Shown here in pieces: positions 1-11,220 of a stretch of DNA of 45,578 bases (positions are counted from its first letter, which is position 1; each line of letters opens with the position of its first letter). The stretch spans positions 1,856,045 through 1,901,622 of the forward strand of contig BFEA01000098.1 in assembly GCA_003427395.1 (NCBI GenBank), in the 5' to 3' direction. Both the position numbers and the translations under genes were made by a program. The notes below the pieces were generated by a model. The model searched no databases and was not told the origin of the DNA. It saw nothing but the letters and a program-made list of their open reading frames with translations. This DNA is from Chara braunii (taxonomy: Eukaryota; Streptophyta; Charophyceae; Charales; Characeae).

Positions 1-539
<539 letters not shown>

Positions 540-1945
540 GAGCCCTCACGGGGCCCTTACAGACGACAAGTGTTATCGGCTGTGGCCCCCAGCAAGCATT
601 GTGCCCACCCTAAGTGAAGGCGGGCCTGAATATCCACACGAGGCCTCTGGTTGACATTTTTCCATATGTGGGGTATAAGACAGTTGCAGCACGCCAGTTG
701 GTTACAAAGCAACGTGAGCCTTTCCTGGCGCCTTGCAGAAGCAACATCTGTGCTGCGCAGTTGAGCCCAAGGCCCCTGTTGGTTGCGTCCTGGGCACGCA
801 CATTGGGAGGTGTTACACATCACACACTGGCCGAAGACGAACGAGAAAGCAGCATTGTCGTCACACAACCTCCACAGGCCAATGAGAATGCGGCAAACAC
901 TTGGAGCCTGGCCGGCTGCCTGGACATGCCAAACTGTAAAGGGCCCAGGCCTGTAACAGCAGGGTGGGCTTGGCGCAGAGCAGATACTGGGGCCCGACTG
1001 GTTACAAAGCAACGTGAGCCTTTCCTGGCGCCTTCCAGAAGCAACATCTGTGCTGCGCAGTTGAGCCCAAGGCCCCTGTTGGTTGCGTCCTGGGCACACA
1101 CATTGGGAGGTGTTACACATCACACACTGGCCAAAGACGAACGAGAAAGCAGCATTGTCGTCACACAACCTCCACAGGCCAATGAGAATGCGGCAAACAC
1201 TTGGAGCCTGGCTGGCTGCCTGGACATGCCCAACTGTAAAGGGCGCAGGCCTGTAACAGCAGGGTGGGCTGGGCACAGAGCAGGTACTGGGGCCACTGGA
1301 AGCTACTGGAAACTTCCTGAGCCAGGCCATGCAGCCAGACACAGGGCCACACTTTCGATAAAGGAAAGTGCCCTGCCCAGGAAAGGGCATTCTGGCCTGT
1401 ACAGGCAATATGGCCATGCTGCTGCGTTGTTGTACAAGCATCTGCGCTAGCGCTGCTGGTCAGGGCGCACACGGGCACCAAGAGGTGAGAGTTCGCTGCT
1501 GTAGCAGTGGGCGCAGGGCGGCCATAGGCAGGCTGAGCGTGCGGGTGGTGCAGGTGATGGCGATGGTTGTCTTCGAGTAGGAGGCGCATGCAGAGGGGAT
1601 CAAGGTGTGATGAGGGGAGGAGAGAGAACGTAGCTGATTTATGCTGGCGGTCAGCATTGGTGATGACGTCATGTACATTGGTCTCCAACTTCGATGTGAT
1701 CCGGTCGCATGAACGCAGATAGGATGGATAGGCTGAGTAGTGTAGGCTGGGCGCTGGGCGCCGGACAGTAGGAGCGACATGGATACAGTGTTGGTGTGAG
1801 CAGAGAGCGTTGGCATTTGCATTGGCACTCGAGTTCAATGTATTCCTCCTAATTGGATGTTATCTTGGTGCATCGTGGTCTGTGCTTGGTATTTCGTAAT
1901 TCTGCAACTTGGATTTCTGTCTAACCCTCTTGCTTATATTCCTTA
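540..1945. repeat. Long dispersed repeat unit, copy 1 (non-coding)
   Basis: This stretch is matched, with divergence, by 1981-2985. Both contain a GAGCCCTC start-like segment, the block GAAGGCGGGCCTGAATAT, a segment with GACGTCATGTACATTGGTCT (1663 onward) and the block GGCTGGGCGCTGGGCGCC (about 1746). Copy 1 carries an extra internal 300-bp tandem duplication. No retroelement protein motif is present. It may be part of an LTR or a non-autonomous element; its ends are not defined. Confidence 0.6.
699..1294. repeat. 300-bp tandem duplication, two units
   Basis: Unit 1 is 699-998 and unit 2 is 999-1294, with a period of exactly 300 bases and about nine substitutions between copies (about 97% identity by eye). 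Because 300 is a multiple of three, open frames run through both copies on both strands (557-1441 minus, 614-1450 plus). Neither frame has a recognisable protein domain, so I treat the frames as a by-product of the repeat. Confidence 0.93.
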
Positions 1946-1956
1946 AAAATGAAAAA

Positions 1957-2741
1957 TTAGATGGAATAAACTGAAGTCAATTGCATGGAATGAGCCCTCG
2001 CGTGGGCCTTTTTAAACATGGACATGTTCTGGGCAGAGGACCGCAGCAAGCCCAGTGCCCACTCTAACTGAAGGCGGGCCTGAATATTCACCAGAGGCCA
2101 AAAGTTGACATTTTGTATATGTCGGTACTCAGGCAGTTGCAGCACGCCAGTGGGTTGAGTGGAAGTGTGAGCCTTCCCTGTGCTACGTCGTAGAGTTGGG
2201 CCCTGGCCTTGGTAGTTGCGCCTGGGCAGACACACACAATTGAACGCAGATGCATCACGAATTGGCTACGGGCCTACGAACGAGCAGCATTGTCGACGCA
2301 CCTATTCGCGCCCTGTGCAAGTGCAGCAAACGGCTCAAGTTCGGAAATATTGGTTCGGTCGTGCACAACTGTAAAAGGTCCAGGCACTCAACTGTACAGA
2401 TGCAGCCTGGGCGCAGGCACTGGGGCCTGACCGGAGGCTACTGGAAGCTTCTCAGTCAGGCCACACACAGCCAAACGGGGGCTGCCACTTCCATATAGGA
2501 AGTGAGGCAGCCAGAGCCGGACATACTGGCCCACGCAGGCAATGAGGTCACACTGCGGCGTTAGAGGCTGCGTGCTGTGGCCAGGGCGCTTGCGGGGCGC
2601 ATGAGAGGTGAGAGGGGCGCTGCTGGGCAGCGGAGCGCTAGCAGCCATAGCCGGGCTGCAGGGCGCTGGGGGGTAAGAGGGGGAACGGTGGTCTTCAGGA
2701 AGGAGGCGAGTGTTGGTGGTCAGGGTCTGATGAGGGGAGAC
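1957..2741. repeat. Long dispersed repeat unit, copy 2 (diverged)
   Basis: A diverged second copy of the 540-1945 unit. The segment from about 1990 matches 545 onward (GAAGGCGGGCCTGAATAT and GGCAGTTGCAGCACGCCAGT blocks). The 300-bp tandem duplication of copy 1 is single here and more diverged. No coding features recognised. Confidence 0.55.
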
Positions 2742-4130
2742 GAGATACGTACCTGGTACATGAGAAAGGTCGGCTATGGTGTTGACGTCGTGTACATTGG
2801 TCTTCAAGACTTGAAGTGAGCCTGTTGCGTAAATACTGATGTAGGTAGGATAGGCAAGTAGTGTAGGCTGGGCGCTGGGCGCCGGACGAGAGGAGCAACA
2901 TTGGATACTGTGTTGGAGTGGCCTGAGGGCTTTAACATTGGCTCATGACTTTATTGTATTGCTCTTATTTGGATGGTCTCTCGGTGCATTTGTGCTCTCT
3001 GCTTGTACACGACTACTTGGACATCTGTGTGATTTTGCAACTCGACTTTCTGTATATCGTTCCCACTCATATTCCTTGTACGGGCAGGGCTGTGACTTCC
3101 ATGTGTAGGGTAAAAGATCACAGTTATGCAAACTGTGAGCCCCAAAGCCTTGGGTTGTGGAATCCTGCCAGCCCTGAGTGACGGTTGCAGTGAGATACGT
3201 ACCTGCTGCATGAGAGAGGTCGGCTATGGTGTTGACGTCATGTACATTGGTCTTAAAGAGTCGAACTGAGCCTGTTGTGTGGATACTGATGTAGGTTGAA
3301 TAGGCAATTAGTGTAGGCTGGGCGCTGGGCCTCCAGACAAAGAGGAGCAGCATTGGATGCTGTGTTGGTGTGGCCCGAGGGCTTGAACATTGGCTCATGA
3401 TTTCTTTGTATTGCACTTATTTGGATGGAATCTCGGTGCATTTGTGCTCTCTGCTTGTACACGACTACTTGGACATGGTGTGATTTTGGAACTCGGCTTT
3501 CTGTACATCGTTCCCACTCACATTCCTTGCACAAAGAGTTCTTGAATGAGACATATGCTTTATTTTTCTCGTACTGGCAGGGCTGTGGCTTCCATGTGTA
3601 GGGTCAAAGATCACATTTATGCAAACTGTGAGCCCTGAGTGATGGTCGCATCAAGATACGTACCTGGTACATGAGAGAGGTCGGCTATGGTGTTGACGTC
3701 ATGTGTACATTGGTCTTCAAGAGTCGAACTGAGCCTGTGGCGTGAATACTGATGTAGGTAGGATAGGCAAGCAGTGTAGGCTGGGCGCTGGGCGCCAACA
3801 TTGAATACTGTGTTGGTGTGGCCTGAGGGCTGGAACATTTGCTCATGCCTTCATTGTATTGCTCTTATTTGGATGGAATCTCGGTGTATTTGTGCTCTCT
3901 GTTTGCACATGACTACTTGGACATCTGTGTGATTTTGCAACTCGGCTTCTTTATATCGTTCCCACTCATATTCCTTGCACAAAGAGTTGTAGAATGAGAC
4001 ACACACTTTATTTTCCTCGTACTGGCAGGGCTGTGGCTTCCATGTGTAGGGTAAAAGATCACATTTATGGAAACTGTGAGCCCCGAAGCCTTGTCGTGGA
4101 ATCCTGCCAGCCCTGAGTGATGGTCGCAGC
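2742..4130. repeat. Three-copy tandem repeat, about 450-480 bp per unit
   Basis: Units begin at a shared GATACGTACCTG-type word: 2742-3191, 3192-3652 and 3653-4130. Each contains GTTGACGTCATGTACATTGG, a GGGCGCTGGGC block, CTTATTTGGATGG, TCGTTCCCACTCA and CCATGTGTAGGGT in the same order. A diverged fourth copy lies at about 1620-1945. Units differ by small indels and substitutions, so this is not an assembly echo. Short frames inside have no recognisable domain. Confidence 0.9.
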
Positions 4131-6260
4131 GAGATAAAAGAAGTTCGGCCCTAACTGAATGCTGAGCCCGAGGGTACTGGGCCTGAGACAGGAGGAAGCC
4201 TCTGTAAATAACTGGTAACCACAGCTGTCATTTAGTTACACAGGCTGGGGCCGGGACTGCAGACTGTTGCCTCCAGAAGAAATAAACGGAGGGAGGCCAC
4301 CGGGGAGAAAACGTTTGGCGATTGGCTGCACATGCCAGCAGTGTAGCAACCTGGAGCTCAGATGGCGCCCAAGAGAGTGGGAGAAGCTGAAATAGGTGGG
4401 CAGGATGGTGGCAAGGGTATTTGGGTGATGAGATAAGAGGAGGGAAACCGTGGGAACTAGCAGTGTTTACCTGGTCCTGATGGAGGAGTATATGTGTGAT
4501 GCCTGTTGACAGTGAAGGGTGGTAGCTTAACATGTGTAGATGGAGTGAAGAGTAGCATAGGTGGATACACAATACGAGAGCTTCTACATCGTTGTTATTT
4601 GAATTCTTTGAGGCGAGAAGTGGGATTTCTTTGTTATTCCGCCAGTTCACCTGAAGAAGACTGTTCTTACTGGTTGAAATGGTAAGAGCATTTTTCTTCG
4701 GGCCTGGGCCAGTAGCAAAAGCGACAAGCTACTTTGAAAAGGCACAGTTACAGGCACGCGAGCCCTGGAAGGTAGCTTTGTCAACTTTGGCTCATGTGAA
4801 CTGTGGTTTAAGAGACTTCAGTGTTCGATGTAGTCTTAATTGGTGTGCTCTCAGCTTTTGTAATTCTGCTTTCAATGTGGCTTACATGTTCGGTCTTCTA
4901 TGAGCTCTTTGTGTTCGTAATTGGATGGCTCGTTGCAATACATATAAATCATTTTTGCCTACATGAATCCAATTGAATGTTGCTTGCTCAATTCAAATTG
5001 CTACGATGTCGAAACTGGCCGCGTAACTTCTGAGGATGACCTCTGCAAAAGGCTACCGCATGATTATGCTGGGGGCTGACTCCCTTTTGCACAATAAATA
5101 CCCTCTTGGGATAAAAAGCTTATCATGGCTATGGACTTCACTGCAACATGGATCTCATGCAGCCGGATAAATGGGTCTGATTTATCGAGGACTAGGACAC
5201 TCCACTTCTTCCGATGTCATGAAAGCAATCACGCTCCTTATCCGTGAAGTGAGCCCATCTCAGTTTTGGTTGTGGAATGTTTCCAGTTTACAACAAGCAA
5301 CATTTGTATCTCTGGTGCAAAACAGTTGAACCGATGTCTCCTGTAAGAAGTTGCCATTGCGGTTACTTGACGTGCAAGGCTCACTGCTCATGTTGTTGGA
5401 AAACTCCCAAAGAAGTCTGTCAGGTTTTGAGACAGTTTCATGCTCGAGTTTCCACAAACAAGTTTTCAATGTGTGGTCGTCACCTATCTGATAGCCAGCT
5501 GCTCAAAGTTTCATTGGGTGGCAACTTTAAAAATCCCTGCTGAGGTGTGGAAAGAGTTTCATGCTCAAGTTTTGGCACAGAGGATTCTTCATGTCTGGCC
5601 ATTCCTGTGGTGATGGGGTTTGATCTTGTGTTGTATGTTCAGTGGAATAAGGCTGCACGTTGAAACGTTGGGGGTGAACATGGCCAAATTTGAACGTGTT
5701 TGTCTGTGTCTTGTTGAGTTATGCATAGGTTGACAATGGACGATTTCCGACTCTTCTGGCCACAGGTTTTCATTTTGAGATGTGAGGGCCGATGTCCGCG
5801 GGGAATTCCTTCACATGGTGCATCTTTCCAAGGCAGACCTATGTCCGTAGAGGTAAGGGGTACAAGAAGCAAACAACATTGTTTTGCGTTGCCATGTGTG
5901 CATTAGTTTTTTGCTGGAGCATGCGGGGTGGGGAAAGGGAAGTGTGAAAAGGCAAGTTCCATATCCTCTTCCCGCTCTCTTTCTTTATGTTCTGGGAAGT
6001 GTACCCTGCTTTCGACTTTGACTGATTTCTGCTCCTCTGTCCACCATCCTCCTCTTACTCTTCAAACCTGTCCCAATGTTTCAACGTCTCTTCCACCATC
6101 TCAGGGTATGCCTTTGGTTCCTCCCCTGCCCCTCTCCACCAACCAGCACTGTGCCCTTGTGCTTTGGACTTTTTCATGTCTGTTTCTTCATTTGTGTCCT
6201 AGTGCTTTCATGGTAAACAATCTCTGAGAGAGAATCCGAATGTGCAAGTATAGTGCACAA
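4131..6260. other. Unassigned intergenic sequence
   Basis: Several frames of 60-140 codons exist on both strands, but none shows a known motif, a convincing splice pair or repeat structure. I see no gene, RNA or element here. Confidence 0.45.
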
Positions 6261-7213
6261 TTAAACCGCCAGTACCTTTGAGCTGCCCCTGCCCAGCCTG
6301 TCCGCGGCCAGTGCCCGACGCTGTGGGAGGGCAGGCCGGAAAAAGAGATGTGGCTGCATAAAGGAAAATAATAAAAATAAAAACAGAACGAGATGAGGAG
6401 CGGTGGCCTTGGTTGGGTTGTTGGGAACCTAGAGAAGACAAGACGCACCATTCCAGTACCTACCAATTGGGCAAAATGTGTATGAATCCCCTGCTAGTGC
6501 ATGGGAAGATACGACCCCATTTCTTTTCTCTTTTTTGCATGTGGTGAGCAGTACAGAGGCACGGGGAGAGTGTTCTGGTGGACTGGTACCTCAAACCACG
6601 GTGTCTGCCAATTGTAATCGGGAAAGGGACGGAAAAAAATGGATACCTTTGTGGAATCCACTTTGCAAATCAACTTCAAATCTGGCCCGTTCACTACTCG
6701 AAGCGCCTTGCGTCACGACTCGCCCAATTTGCAAAATGAGAACGAATTAACACGGCAATATGCATCTCCTTTGTAAATGTGGTGTTTCTCGTATAGTTTT
6801 TCGTGAATTAGCATCCAGAGGTGCTTTATATGGCATAAATAAGTCCAGTTGGTAGTTTAGGTGCTTTATATAGTAGATCCATCTATGAGGACGAGAGGGC
6901 CTTGGAATGAATCTTTTCTAGGAACAATGTCAAACATGGAAAGAGGACAGGCCATACGACAGGGCCTGGGAATGAATCTTTTCTACGAACATGGAATGAG
7001 GACAGTCCATAATTCTTGCGAAGTCTTTTCTATGCACCAAAAACCTTCGTTCCTTTTTTATATTTTCGCTGTTTTCCAGATAAAGCACAACTTCCTGACT
7101 TGCAATTCCTGCGTGAAAATAACGCTTCCTGAAGCTGTGCCAACCCTGTGGGGGCACCTTCCGCCATGCTCGGTGATACAAGAAGATAGTGGGGAAAGGT
7201 ACTGGCGGTTTAA
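6261..7213. mobile_element. Candidate non-autonomous TTAA-flanked TIR element
   Basis: A perfect 19-nt inverted pair bounds this 953-bp stretch: TTAAACCGCCAGTACCTTT at 6261-6279 and its exact reverse complement at 7195-7213. Both outer ends are TTAA, the target duplicated by piggyBac-type elements, so the inner TIR would be ACCGCCAGTACCTTT. No transposase-like frame lies inside, which suggests a deletion derivative or MITE-like element. The superfamily assignment is inference from TTAA alone; known piggyBac ends usually begin CCY, which is not seen here. Confidence 0.55.
6895..7010. repeat. Short 64-bp tandem duplication
   Basis: AGGGCCTTGGAATGAATCTT at about 6897 recurs with one change at about 6961, followed in both copies by a GAGGACAG-type word. 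It lies inside the candidate TIR element. Confidence 0.75.
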
Positions 7214-8309
7214 CAGCCAGAAGTGGTTATCTTCAGTCGGAGTCCAAGCTCTGGGGGGAAGGATGCTGTCCATGCCCTGGAGTGGTGTAAGAATACCCTC
7301 AGGTAGGTAGGACTAGGGTTCTGAGCCCCATTGAAGACCCTCAGGTGGAGAATGCGGGCAAGAGGAAAGTCAACAGTCAAGCCCTACTAGGCCACAAAAG
7401 AGCTAGTCTAAGATTTCCCACAAGTCAATCTTGGTTGCAGATGGCACACAAATCGAAAGGCACAGATCTTGCTACCAGATGTTTCCAGGGGCAACTGGGT
7501 TCTAGTGGCCTCAGGCTGGAGCTGCATCTGGGCTGCTGGAGTCTAAATTATCTCAGCTGTTGAAGGAAACCAGAGGAGGCCGGTCAAGACTACAAAAGAG
7601 AGGCTCCACCTAGTCGTCCAGCATTCTGCCCTGCAAGTTGCTGTCGGCACTTGGGTGGCGAAGTCTTCTAGCACCAGCCAGAGGTAGTAGTAGTTGCAGC
7701 CGTAACTATGGACGAAACAAAAGGCTGCCGAGTGGTAGAGGGAAGCTGCTGCCTTGATATTCATTGTGTGTGAGAGGGAAGAGAGTGAGTCAGAGAGAGA
7801 GAGGATAGAGAGAGGGAAGGGAAGGCCTGGGAGAGAGTATTGCTTACCTGGAGACTCACATTCTGGTACTCTTTATTCATTGCTTCATCAATGCGCATAA
7901 GTGATCACAGATTTGTCAGATCGGCCTGCGATCTGCCCGTCCACTGGATGAACGGCCTGTACGGTTGGAGGGACTTTTGTTTGGAATGTTTGTAGCATTT
8001 TGTTATTTTCTTTTCTTTTTTGGGGCATATTATGTGAAAACCCTCCCTTTGGACATACACTCGACTACAGCTTTATGCGTTTGATGACCCCTATGCAAAA
8101 TATGTGCCGAATGCGACCAACACAACTTATGCGACCCTTACGCGACCTATACTATGGGACCTACATGACCCACCCTAGCACACTCTCCCTCTCTGCCTCT
8201 GTCTCTCTCTCTCTCTCTCCTGTCTCTCGTCTCTCTCTCTCTCTCGCCTTTCCTTACTTGCCTCCTGAACGTGGTGTCTCGTGTTTCATGAAGTTGGCCA
8301 TGTAAATTG
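7214..8309. other. Unassigned sequence with GA-rich and CT-rich stretches
   Basis: A purine-rich GA stretch lies at about 7770-7835 and a CT-rich stretch at about 8195-8262. No gene, RNA or element boundary is recognised before the LTR start at 8310. Confidence 0.5.
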
Positions 8310-9394
8310 TGTTGCATGCTGAGCCTGCACACGTGCCCCGCTTCAGGGGCCGAAAGGTTGCTGAGGGGCCCCCGAGCGGTGTGCCCACCAGACACGCCCC
8401 CTGGAGGCCCACGGTGGGTGGCCCTCAGGCCGCACGTATGGATTAGCAACAGCATCTATCTATTTATTTTGCTGTCCTATTTTTGTCTGTTCAGACGTCG
8501 TTTCGGACTTGCAGGCCCCAAGCCTGCGCCTTGGGCTGGGTACACCAGGGGCAGGGCCATTTTGAGGCCAGGCGGGTTTTTGCGCCCTGCTGCATGAGCA
8601 GCACGGTCTGGACGCCTGGTAGGGGCGGAGGCCGCATGGGCCGTTCTGGGCCATCATCAGAGGCACACCCAGCTAGGCCCAGGGCTACTTATAGCTGGGC
8701 TACGGCTGGGCACAGACATGGTTGGAGTAGCTCACTTCTTGGGCGACACGCTGTTGGAGCGGTGCGACAGCGCTGCGTTAGAGTAGAGGAGTAGGCAGGC
8801 AGAGGGGCGGAGGCCATACTTGCAGCGGTGAGCTTACCTGGCACCATAGCTGGGACTCCATGCCGGCGACCTGCACATGACGACGACGACAGTCAGTCCC
8901 AGGCCGCCGCTACCTGCAGGTGAGACAGCGAGGAGGATGACATCTTCTTCTTCGCCCTCCATCTCTCCTCCCTCGTATCTTCTTCTTCTTGTTCTTCTTC
9001 TTCTAGAGAGAGAGAGAGGTTACTAGTAGAGGTTACATCGGGCATGTGCCCAGGATCTGATTCGACATTTGCGGCAGACACTGATTGGACACTCGGCAAG
9101 AAACTATATTTGGACTTCTCTATTGCGATCCTGGTGTTCTCCCTCGCCTCCGTCTTCGTCTTGCCTCCCTCCTCCCTCTTTCACATGGGTGGTATATGAT
9201 GGCGTGTCACATCAGTATCTGGCAGATCAGGTCATGTCTTTGAGTTTTCCGCTGCACGACATTGTGCTATATTCATATGTATCTGGATGTAAATTGCTTA
9301 TTGATGCTTTGCTGACACTGCATTGTCCATACGAGTCCTTCTCATCACTTCGCCGATCCTTGGCTCCCATACTCGCCCGACTAAGCATGTTACA
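8310..9394 (+). repeat. LTR, 5' LTR of a plus-strand element (same family as 17052-18363)
   Basis: The stretch starts TGTTGCATGCTGAGCCTGCA and ends GCATGTTACA, near-inverted TG..CA termini. The first 20 bases match the solo LTR at 17052 in 18 of 20 positions, and the last roughly 85 bases are clearly homologous to 18280-18363. A TATA-like word (ACTTATAGCT) sits near 8690, aligned with CTATATAAG of the solo LTR. A primer-binding-site-like sequence follows two bases downstream, which makes this a 5' LTR. The five bases upstream are AATTG; no partner LTR with that duplication was found in the window. Confidence 0.82.
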
Positions 9395-9396
9395 GT

Positions 9397-9408
9397 TGGT
9401 ATCGGATC
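9397..9408 (+). other. Primer-binding site (tRNA-iMet-like)
   Basis: TGGTATCGGATC starts two bases after the LTR end CA. It matches 10 of 12 positions of the plant initiator-Met tRNA complement (TGGTATCAGAGC). A perfect T-arm-like inverted segment follows at 9421-9437. Confidence 0.7.
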
Positions 9409-9460
9409 CCTGCGCGTGAGTCAGGAGTCGAACCTGACCTGACGCGCGACGGGGGAGGAT

Positions 9461-9521
9461 CGATCGATTGATTGATTTATTGATTGACGGTTGATTGATT
9501 GATTGATTGATGGATGGATTA
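9461..9521. repeat. (GATT)n-type microsatellite
   Basis: Imperfect ATTG/GATT tetranucleotide repeats interrupted by GACGG and GGATGG. It lies in the leader just after the primer-binding site. Confidence 0.9.
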
Positions 9522-9559
9522 GGTTGTAATTAACCCCCAAAATTGTGTTTTTTTAAACC

Positions 9560-10700
9560 TAACAACCAATTTTTTTTTTTCGTTCGGAATGTTTTGTGCG
9601 CAATTCTGTTTCTGTACAAAACTGAAATCGCGCGTTCTGGACATTTCCGAAATAGCTTTAAGCAAATTGTTTTTTTGCTAGGGTACCAGCCGGGCCGCCC
9701 TGGTCACCCTATTTTCGTGGACGGCCCGGCCGTACAAGGACTAGGGAAGGTCCTAGCAAAAAAAAAAAAAATCAAAGAAGTAAAAAGAAATCCAAAAAAT
9801 ATGCAGAAAAATGAAATGAACAACTTTTGCCCCAGGGGTCTGGTCCCACCTAACGTCGTTGAGTTTAGAAAACTCAATGGTGTGACGCCATTTCGACATT
9901 AATAAATTCAAGACAAGAAATTAAAAAACTGAAAAAAACGCTAGAAACAGCTTTTCTCCTTATTTTTTATAATGTAACTTGGAGAAATGAAACATGTCTG
10001 GAACAGTCGGAGTGAAAGTCTCCGTGAAAAAGGGATACTCCCCGTGGTGGGCGGACAGGAGGTCACCATTTGTAAAATGGACAGGGACGACGTGGATGGC
10101 CAAATGCATTAATTGCCCAAAGAAGGAAACGAGTTTGATGCCAGACAGCCAAACACAGCTGTCAGAGTTCCTCCGTTTCAGGATGCAGTGGGGTCTAAAA
10201 AAACAAAAAAAAGGAAAGGCACTGCCGTTGAGAAATGTAGCCTACCCTCGGTAGGGTAGTTTTCTCAATGTAAAATGGCTTCCCGCCCAAACCAAAAGGG
10301 CCAACGCATACTACAAAACGGATTTCACGTCAAAAAAAATTTCTACAAAATGACTAAATCTAATAGGTTATTCTCCTGTATTTTGGTACCGTTAGATTTG
10401 CAATACATCAACGGCAGAGCTCCGTCCCACCATGCCACACGTGATAGAAAGCTCAGTGTTGAGAAAACTGAACGCTGTAGGTGGGACCAGACCCCATGGT
10501 CGCATCGAAATTCTTTACCAAATTTAGAATAAAAAATAGTTAAAAATGTAACTTTTTTTTTTTATTATTATTATTTTTTTTTTCGTTCGGAAGCCCAGTT
10601 TTTTTGTAAATTTCGTTTATACACAAATTCGTTTTTTTTGGAAATTCTGACACGCGGATTAATTGGTAGCAGGAAATTTTGATTCTCCTTATGATCGAGA
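9560..10700. mobile_element. AT-rich foldback-type insertion between primer-binding site and pol
   Basis: This stretch stands where gag would be expected, but it is AT-rich and has no gag motif. It holds nested inverted repeats: TTTTTTGCTAGG at about 9671 against CCTAGCAAAAAA at about 9755 with matching CCGGGCCG/CGGCCCGG inside; GGGGTCTGGTCCCACCTA at 9835-9852 against its exact complement at 10478-10495; and TTGAGAAA at 10228 against TTTCTCAA at 10261. T-runs followed by CGTTCGGAA occur near both edges (about 9580 and 10583). I infer one or more foldback/MITE-like insertions; the boundaries are approximate. Confidence 0.45.
9994..10254 (+). CDS. Small unrecognised ORF with a CxxC pair (86 aa)
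   Basis: An open frame inside the foldback region. It contains CINCPKKE (a CxxC pair) after a Trp-rich stretch, loosely reminiscent of the first half of a BED-type zinc finger as found in hAT transposases, but no His pair follows. It could be a transposase remnant or chance. Function unknown. Confidence 0.15.
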   Translation: MSGTVGVKVSVKKGYSPWWADRRSPFVKWTGTTWMAKCINCPKKETSLMPDSQTQLSEFLRFRMQWGLKKQKKGKALPLRNVAYPR

Positions 10701-10779
10701 AATTTGAACGAGTGCCATCCACAAAGCTACCGTTTACTATTCCTCTTCCGCACTCGTGATCCCGTGGTTGTAACGTTCG

Positions 10780-11175
10780 CCTACGGACTTGTTTTCGGAC
10801 CCTCGAGTGGTGCGGTTGTTCGGCGAACTGGGATACGCCTTTGTTTCTTCAGACCGTCGCGGCTACCGAATCTTCACCTACGGACTTGTCTTCGGACCCC
10901 CGAGTGGTGCGGTTGTTCGGTGAGTTCACCGACATCTTCGACTAACGTACCGATATGGTGCTGGATCGGGCGATCTCCTACGGACTTGTCTTCAGACCCC
11001 TGAGTGGTGCGGTTGTTGGGCGAACTGAGATAGGCCCTTGTTTCTTCAGACCGTCGAGGCTACCAAATCTTCACCTACAGACGTGTCTTCTGACCCCCGT
11101 GTGGTGCGGTTGTTCGGTGAGTTCACCGACATCTTAGAGTCACCTACCGATATGGTGCTGGATCGGGCGATCTCT
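10780..11175 (+). repeat. About 197-bp higher-order tandem repeat (two units of two 97-100-bp half-units) in the pol linker
   Basis: The word CCTACGGACTTG or a variant occurs at 10780, 10877, 10977 and 11074, giving half-units of about 97-100 bp and full units of about 197 bp. The full unit includes GATATGGTGCTGGATCGGGC (10952 and 11149). The last copy encodes a linker resembling the segment just before gypsy RT (FGEFTDI, then DRAISHEIILEAGARPPKG). The coding linker itself has therefore been duplicated with divergence. Confidence 0.88.
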
Positions 11176-11220
11176 CATGAGATCATTCTTGAGGCCGGTG
11201 CCAGGCCGCCGAAAGGGTGC

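Noticed and set aside
557-1450. Overlapping ORFs of 294 and 278 codons on opposite strands
   Set aside because: They are a by-product of a 300-bp tandem duplication with low stop density. No domain and no splice or start context supports either.
9400-9445. Possible minus-strand tRNA gene (perfect T arm)
   Set aside because: Only a T arm is present. No D arm, anticodon arm or 5' acceptor strand lies at the right distance. It fits better as sequence after a primer-binding site.
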